Translations under genes and position numbers: made by a program
NCBI GenBank assembly: GCA_031257595.1
Contig: JAIROH010000066.1
Span: 1 to 9,618 of the forward strand
Direction of reading: 5' to 3'
DNA: 9,618 bases
Source: Treponema sp.
GTDB lineage: Bacteria; Spirochaetota; Spirochaetia; Treponematales; Breznakiellaceae
Shown: one piece after another, positions 5,106 to 9,618 of the stretch
Layout: every line of letters starts with the position of its first letter
How positions within the stretch are numbered: position 1 is the first letter of the stretch
Notes under the pieces: generated by a model
What the model saw: only the letters and a program-made list of their open reading frames with translations
The model's database searches: none
Told to the model about the DNA's origin: nothing

Positions 5106-6140
5106 ATGGGTAAAACGATTCACGATGTCGCGGTTGCCGCCGGGGTTTCAACAGCCACCGTATCCCGGGCTCTTTCGCGGGACAGCTGTGAAAGGGTGTC
5201 GGCGCTTACCCGCGCCCGTATAGCCGGGATTGCCGAAGAATTGGGATACCGGGCCAACCACGCGGCCAGGAGCCTGAAAAAGCGATCGACGATGACCGTG
5301 GCCGTACTGGTTCCCGAGCTGACCAACGATTTTTTTATGGAGGTGGCCGAAGGAATTGAACGGGAGCTGGATCGAAACGGCTATACGATGCTTTTGGCGG
5401 TGTCCCTCAATTCGGTGGAAGAGGAAAAAAAGCGGATTTCCGCGCTGGCCGATCGTACCGTGGACGGTATGGTTGTGATCCCTTCCGCCTCCGTGGGGGA
5501 TCATCTCCAGGTTGTGGCGGATCGGGGAACGCCGATGGTGCTGGTCGACCGTATCGTGGAAGGGGCGGAACTGGACGCCGTTGTTTCGGACAACGAAGAC
5601 GGGGCCTTTAAGCTTACCAAAGCCCTTATTGCCGACGGTTTCCGGCGCATAGCCTTTGTCGGAGGGGATTTGACCGCCTCTTCCGCGCGGGAACGGCTTT
5701 CCGGCTACGCGCGGGCATTGGCGGAAGCGGGGATAACCCCGGAACCCGGCTGGATATGCCTGGGGGGGATGCGGGTGGAAGACGGCTACAAACGGATGGA
5801 AAGCATCCTTGAAAGCGGCTCTGTCCCCGAAGCGATGGTGGCGGTTAACCTGCTGATCCACCTGGGCATGGAACGTAAACTTTTGGAGACGCCCGCAGGC
5901 CCGCGTTCAACCGCCGCCGTTATAGCGGGCTTTGACGAATCCGGCTATACCCCGTTTCTGCCGGCCTGCCGTTATATCGCCGCCCAGAATTCAACGGGGA
6001 TCGGGAAAAGGGCCGGGGAACGGATACTGGAATTGATAAAAGAAAAAAAAGACCCCGGCAAAAAAAAAGACGGGGAATTTCAGAGGGAAAACGCGGGAAA
6101 CCGGATTATCCGGCTGCCGGTTACGATAATCCGTCCTTAA
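5106..6140 (+). CDS. LacI-family transcriptional regulator of the fuc operon
   Basis: This is a DNA-binding repressor with a sugar-responsive periplasmic-binding-protein-like domain. The helix-turn-helix TIHDVAVAAGVSTATVSRAL is at residues 4-23, and the hinge NHAARSLKKRST follows. The effector domain begins VAVLVPELTNDFFMEV. It has 344 aa, normal for the family. Two oddities are visible. The usual Asn-Asp of the effector domain is Asn248-Leu249 (AVNLLIHLG). The C-terminus contains a lysine-rich linker (KEKKDPGKKKDGEF) before a final strand, IIRLPVTIIRP. The ATG at 5106 has only GGCGG/ACGGAA upstream. The gene sits inside the fuc operon with a perfect operator just before it and a second copy at the operon promoter, so it most likely controls fucose use and its own gene. 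L-fucose or a metabolite such as L-fuculose as effector is an inference. Confidence 0.93.
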   Translation: MGKTIHDVAVAAGVSTATVSRALSRDSCERVSALTRARIAGIAEELGYRANHAARSLKKRSTMTVAVLVPELTNDFFMEVAEGIERELDRNGYTMLLAVSLNSVEEEKKRISALADRTVDGMVVIPSASVGDHLQVVADRGTPMVLVDRIVEGAELDAVVSDNEDGAFKLTKALIADGFRRIAFVGGDLTASSARERLSGYARALAEAGITPEPGWICLGGMRVEDGYKRMESILESGSVPEAMVAVNLLIHLGMERKLLETPAGPRSTAAVIAGFDESGYTPFLPACRYIAAQNSTGIGKRAGERILELIKEKKDPGKKKDGEFQRENAGNRIIRLPVTIIRP

Positions 6141-6182
6141 GGACGCGCGGCCCGCCGCAAAAGCGGTTTTACGGCAGGCGGG
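6132..6182 (+). repeat. Two intercistronic hairpins between the regulator gene and fucI
   Basis: CGTCCTTAAGGACG (6132-6145) is a perfect palindrome across the stop codon of the LacI-family gene. CCCGCC (6151-6156) pairs with GGCGGG (6177-6182). Inside it, CCGC (6155-6158) and GCGG (6163-6166) form a small hairpin followed by TTTT, and an alternative inner fold pairs AAAA (6159-6162) with TTTT (6167-6170). The T-run is too short for a strong terminator. Partial termination or mRNA stabilisation could give different levels of regulator and enzymes. Confidence 0.55.
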
Positions 6183-6206
6183 AATTTCGATAGTTTGGAG
6201 GGAAAA

Positions 6207-8000
6207 ATGGCAAAGAACCGTTACCGGGGCGCATACCCCAAAATTGGAATCAGGCCGACGATTGACGGACGGCGCGGGCCCTTAAAGGTACGCGAATCAC
6301 TTGAAGATCAGACCATGAACATGGCCCTGGCGGCAAAAGGTCTTTTTGAAAAAAACCTGCGCTATTCCAACGGCGATCCGGTACAGGTTGTCGTCGCCGA
6401 CACGACCATAGGCCGGGTCGCGGAAGCCGCCTCCTGCGCCGACAAATTCCGGCGGGAGGGCGTGGACATTACCCTTACCGTTACCCCCTGCTGGTGTTAC
6501 GGATCGGAAACGATGGACATGGATCGTTCCACGATAAAAGGGATCTGGGGCTTTAACGGTACCGAGCGGCCCGGCGCCGTGTACCTCGCTTCGGTACTGG
6601 CTTCCCACGCCCAGAAGGGCCTTCCCGCGTTCGGCATTTACGGCCACGATGTCCAGAACGCCGACGACACGGCCATTCCCGCCGACGTCGAAGAAAAGCT
6701 CCTCCGCTTCGGCCGGGCCGCCGTCGCCGTCGCCACGATGAGGGGAAAAAGCTACCTGCAAATCGGCTCCATCTGCATGGGCATAGCCGGCTCAATCATC
6801 AATCCCGAATTATTCGAGGAATACCTGGGCATGAGGGTGGAGAGCGTCGACGAAGTTGAAATTATCCGGCGCATGGAAAAAGGGATCTACGACGAGGCCG
6901 AATACAAAAAGGCTCTGGCCTGGACAAAAGAACACTGCAAGGAAGGTTTTGACAAAAATCCCCCGGAACTTCAAAAATCCGCCGCGGAAAAAGAAACATC
7001 CTGGGAATTTGTCGTCAAGATGATGTGTATCATTAAAGACCTGTTCAATGGCAATCCGAAGCTGCCCAAGGGCTGCGAAGAAGAAATGGTCGGACACAAC
7101 GCCATCGCCGGCGGTTTCCAGGGCCAGCGCCAGTGGACGGATTTTTACCCCAACTGCGATTTCCCCGAATCAATGCTCAACTCGTCGTTCGACTGGGAGG
7201 GCGCCCGCGAGGCCTATATTCTGGCTACCGAAAACGACACCCTTAACGGCGTCGGTATGCTGTTCGGAAAACTGCTGACAGGCAGCGCCCAGATTTTCGC
7301 CGATGTGCGTACCTACTGGAGCCCCGAAGCGGTAAAACGCGCCACGGGCTATGAGCTGACCGGCGCGGCAAAGGAATCCGGCGGCTTTATCCACCTTATC
7401 AATTCCGGCGCGGCCTGCGTCGACGCATCGGGCGAAATGAAGGACGCAAACGGCAACGGGATCATGAAACCGTTCTGGGAAGTCACCGGGGCGGATCAGA
7501 AAGCCTGCCTTGAGGCGACAACCTGGAACGCCGCGGATTCGGGTTATTTCAGGGGCGGCGGCTTTTCTTCCCGGTTCCTTACCAGGGCGGAAATGCCCGT
7601 TACGATGATCCGGCTTAACATGGTCAAAGGACTCGGCCCGGTTATCCAGATCGCCGAAGGCTGGACGGTAAACCTCCCCGACAACGTATCGGACATCCTC
7701 TGGAAACGGACCGACTATACCTGGCCCTGCACCTGGTTTGCCCCCAGGGTAACCGGCAAAGGGGCCTTTAAGACCGCCTATGACGTGATGAACAACTGGG
7801 GCGCCAATCACGGGGCGATTTCCTACGGTCATAACGGGGCGGATATTATTTCGCTGTGCTCGATACTGCGGATTCCCGTCTGTATGCACAACGTCCCGAA
7901 AGAGAAGATCTTCCGCCCAAGTTACTGGAACGCGTTCGGCATGGATCCCGAAGGCGCCGACTACAGGGCCTGCGCCGCCCTGGGGCCGCTGTACAGATAA
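6207..8000 (+). CDS. fucI: L-fucose isomerase FucI
   Basis: FucI converts L-fucose to L-fuculose (and often D-arabinose to D-ribulose) using Mn2+, in the cytoplasm. The 597-aa protein matches the usual length of about 590 and starts like the family (YPKIGIRPTIDGRRGPLKVRESLE). Metal ligands corresponding to E. coli Glu337, Asp361 and His528 are Glu342 (ATENDTLNG), Asp366 (IFADVRTYWSPEAV) and His535 (NNWGANHGAISYGH). I use the ATG at 6207 because GGAGGG (6197-6202) is a good ribosome binding site in front of it. An in-frame TTG at 6195 would add four residues, but it overlaps that site. The gene follows two small hairpins and ends five bases before the kinase. No insertions are obvious, unlike several neighbours. 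Confidence 0.97.
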   Translation: MAKNRYRGAYPKIGIRPTIDGRRGPLKVRESLEDQTMNMALAAKGLFEKNLRYSNGDPVQVVVADTTIGRVAEAASCADKFRREGVDITLTVTPCWCYGSETMDMDRSTIKGIWGFNGTERPGAVYLASVLASHAQKGLPAFGIYGHDVQNADDTAIPADVEEKLLRFGRAAVAVATMRGKSYLQIGSICMGIAGSIINPELFEEYLGMRVESVDEVEIIRRMEKGIYDEAEYKKALAWTKEHCKEGFDKNPPELQKSAAEKETSWEFVVKMMCIIKDLFNGNPKLPKGCEEEMVGHNAIAGGFQGQRQWTDFYPNCDFPESMLNSSFDWEGAREAYILATENDTLNGVGMLFGKLLTGSAQIFADVRTYWSPEAVKRATGYELTGAAKESGGFIHLINSGAACVDASGEMKDANGNGIMKPFWEVTGADQKACLEATTWNAADSGYFRGGGFSSRFLTRAEMPVTMIRLNMVKGLGPVIQIAEGWTVNLPDNVSDILWKRTDYTWPCTWFAPRVTGKGAFKTAYDVMNNWGANHGAISYGHNGADIISLCSILRIPVCMHNVPKEKIFRPSYWNAFGMDPEGADYRACAALGPLYR

Positions 8001-8005
8001 AAGCC

Positions 8006-9618
8006 ATGGAATACGCTATAGCCGTTATTGACATCGGGATGACCAACAAAAAGGCGGCGCTTTACGACGACGCCCTCCGGCAGCTTGACGCGAAATATTG
8101 CAACTTCGAGCCGAAGATCGTAGACGGGCTTCCGGCCCACGACCTTGACGCGATGGAAGAATGGTTTATCGACGCGATAAAGGAATTCGCGGCGAAGTAC
8201 CCGGTCAGGGCCGTAGCGGTTTCCACCCACGGGGCGACGTTTGTATGTCTGGGGAAGGACGGAAAGCCCGCCCTTCCCTGCCTGTACTATACCCACGAAC
8301 CGGGCGATGATTTTTACGACCGTTTTTACCGGCGCTTCGGAAGCCCCGAAGCGCTCCAGCGGCAAACCGGAACGCCGGCCTTCAGGGCGATGATCAATCC
8401 GGCAAAGGGGATCCTGTTCGCCCAGGAACGGTTCCCCGCGGCGTTCAAAAACGTTACCGCCGTACTCCCCTACCCCCAGTACTGGGGATTCCGGTTTACG
8501 GGAAAAACGGGGAAGGAAAGCACGTACATGGGGAACCACACCTATCTGTGGGACCAGATCGACAATACGCTGTCGTCGGTTGCCCGGGACCTGGGCGTCG
8601 CGCCGCTGATACCCGGCGGGGCTTCGGCCGAAAGCGGAACGGGCGATTCTGCGGATACCCATGACCAGCGCGGCGGGAACGATCAAAACCGCGGGAACGA
8701 TCAAAACCGCCGAAACGGCCTTTCCAATTCATGGGATGTTCTTGGAACGATAACGGAGGAATTTGCCCGGAAAACCGGCCTCGCGAAAAATACGATTGTA
8801 ACGATGGGGATACACGACTCCAATTCCGCCCTGCTGCCCCATTTCGCGAAAAAAGGCGAATCCGGTTTTATACTCAACTCAACCGGAACATGGTGCGTGA
8901 TTATGAACCCGGTAAAAAAATACGGCTTTGCCCCGGACGAGCTTGGCAAGGTTGTGTTTTTTAACATTTCCGCGTTCGGGACGCCGGTAAAAACGGCGAT
9001 CTTCCTCGGCGGGCAGGAATTTGAAACCTGGTCAAAGCTTATCGTAAAGCGCCACGGACAAAAAGATTTTCCCGGCTGGGACGAAGCGCTGTACCGGTCG
9101 ATACTCGCGGAAAAACGGCTCTTCCTGCTTCCCGAGCTGACGCCGGGTTCGGGTCAGTTCCCCTCGTCAACGGCGCGGATCGTTGAGGACGGAACGGCGT
9201 ATCCGTTTGACGCTATAAAAAACGTCGTGGAAAATTCCTGCGCCGGCCTTCCTCCGTGTTTCGCCGATTATCAAACGTCGTTTGCCATTTTAAGGATATC
9301 CCTGGTGATGCAGACCCTTACGGCGCTTGAACGGGCCGGCCTACAAAAAGGCAGGGACGTGTATACCGAAGGCGGCTTCCGGCGGGACGAATCCTACAAC
9401 CGTTTGCTTGCTTCCGCGCTGAACGGCAACAGGGCTTTCCTTACCGATATCGCCGAGGCGACCGCCCTGGGCGCGGCGATGACGGCAAAAATGGCCCTGA
9501 GCGGAAAAGCGCTTGACGAACTTGCCGGAGATTTTGAGATAACATACCGGGAACAGGAAAAATCGGATATTCCCGAATTATTTTCGTACCGGGAAGCGTG
9601 GCTGGCCGAAGCCGAAAA
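8006..9618 (+). CDS. fucK: FGGY-family carbohydrate kinase, probable L-fuculokinase (3' end cut by window)
   Basis: It should phosphorylate L-fuculose to L-fuculose-1-phosphate for cleavage by an aldolase. The frame is open from ATG 8006 to the window edge, 537 codons, so it is incomplete at the C-terminus. N-terminal phosphate loop IDIGMTNKKAALYD (8-21); catalytic Asp271 in MGIHDSNSALL; nucleotide-site segment NSTGTWC (292-297); EGGFRR (455-460) and EATALGAAM (484-492) near the end. The family usually has about 470-500 aa, so this protein is long. Residues about 204-242 are an extra G/N/D/Q-rich insert with a tandem 18-bp DNA repeat, and GTAYP recurs near residue 396. It starts five bases after fucI with no strong ribosome binding site, so coupling is likely. 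Family assignment is secure. The fuculose specificity rests on the operon, and a rhamnulose- or other ketose-kinase is possible. Confidence 0.88.
   Translation, partial: MEYAIAVIDIGMTNKKAALYDDALRQLDAKYCNFEPKIVDGLPAHDLDAMEEWFIDAIKEFAAKYPVRAVAVSTHGATFVCLGKDGKPALPCLYYTHEPGDDFYDRFYRRFGSPEALQRQTGTPAFRAMINPAKGILFAQERFPAAFKNVTAVLPYPQYWGFRFTGKTGKESTYMGNHTYLWDQIDNTLSSVARDLGVAPLIPGGASAESGTGDSADTHDQRGGNDQNRGNDQNRRNGLSNSWDVLGTITEEFARKTGLAKNTIVTMGIHDSNSALLPHFAKKGESGFILNSTGTWCVIMNPVKKYGFAPDELGKVVFFNISAFGTPVKTAIFLGGQEFETWSKLIVKRHGQKDFPGWDEALYRSILAEKRLFLLPELTPGSGQFPSSTARIVEDGTAYPFDAIKNVVENSCAGLPPCFADYQTSFAILRISLVMQTLTALERAGLQKGRDVYTEGGFRRDESYNRLLASALNGNRAFLTDIAEATALGAAMTAKMALSGKALDELAGDFEITYREQEKSDIPELFSYREAWLAEAE
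8673..8708 (+). repeat. Perfect 18-bp tandem repeat inside the kinase gene
   Basis: The unit GCGGGAACGATCAAAACC occurs twice, at 8673-8690 and 8691-8708, without a mismatch. In the kinase frame it contributes two GNDQNR peptides. It lies in a hydrophilic insert between the sugar-binding half and the HDSNSA catalytic segment, so it is probably a surface loop. The identity of the two copies suggests a recent duplication. Confidence 0.9.

Noticed and set aside
7961..8704. 247-codon minus-strand frame opposite the kinase start
   Set aside because: The + strand is an open FGGY kinase with clear motifs from 8006 to the window edge, so the antisense frame is a shadow.

Overview
The window looks like a chromosomal piece of a GC-rich, anaerobic or fermentative bacterium. 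My best guess is a spirochaete of the Treponema group. The reasons are the NrdG2-type radical-SAM activase, a TroR/MntR-like metalloregulator and the hairpin-rich intergenic DNA. This taxonomic call is an inference from gene content only. All real genes are GC-rich. The first ~530 bases are not coding and turn AT- and pyrimidine-rich towards the first gene.

Layout: (1) 1-529 has no convincing gene. It holds two clusters of strong hairpins. The first (30-153) is a mirror-symmetric set of four hairpins nested in a larger palindrome. The second (178-348) contains two 14-bp stems inside weaker outer arms. (2) 530-4068 is a compact + strand operon for DNA metabolism: an anaerobic ribonucleotide reductase activating protein (nrdG2-like), a family-4 iron-sulfur uracil-DNA glycosylase and the replication-restart helicase PriA. 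The last two overlap by 4 nt. (3) 4101-4475 on the minus strand, convergent with priA, is a DtxR/MntR/TroR-type metal-dependent repressor. It may be transcribed as a near-leaderless mRNA. (4) 4561-9618 is a + strand L-fucose catabolic operon in the order fucU (mutarotase), a LacI-family regulator, fucI (isomerase) and a FGGY kinase (probably L-fuculokinase) that runs off the 3' end of the window.

How the parts work together: FucU interconverts fucose anomers, FucI makes L-fuculose and the kinase makes L-fuculose-1-phosphate. The expected aldolase (FucA) and a transporter are not in the window. A perfect 18-bp LacI-type operator lies just before the regulator gene. A near-match sharing the same 15-mer lies just upstream of the operon's TTGACA box, with centres 512 bp apart. 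This suggests local autoregulation, possibly with DNA looping.

The most unusual feature is how repeats and palindromes are placed, both between and inside genes. Besides the nested hairpins at the left edge, conserved enzymes carry short glycine/asparagine/proline-rich inserts built from in-frame palindromes or 18-bp tandem units. These occur in the NrdG2-like protein, PriA and the kinase. One short unit (encoding TAYPGE-like peptides) recurs in three different genes. I found no tRNA, rRNA, CRISPR array, transposase or phage gene.
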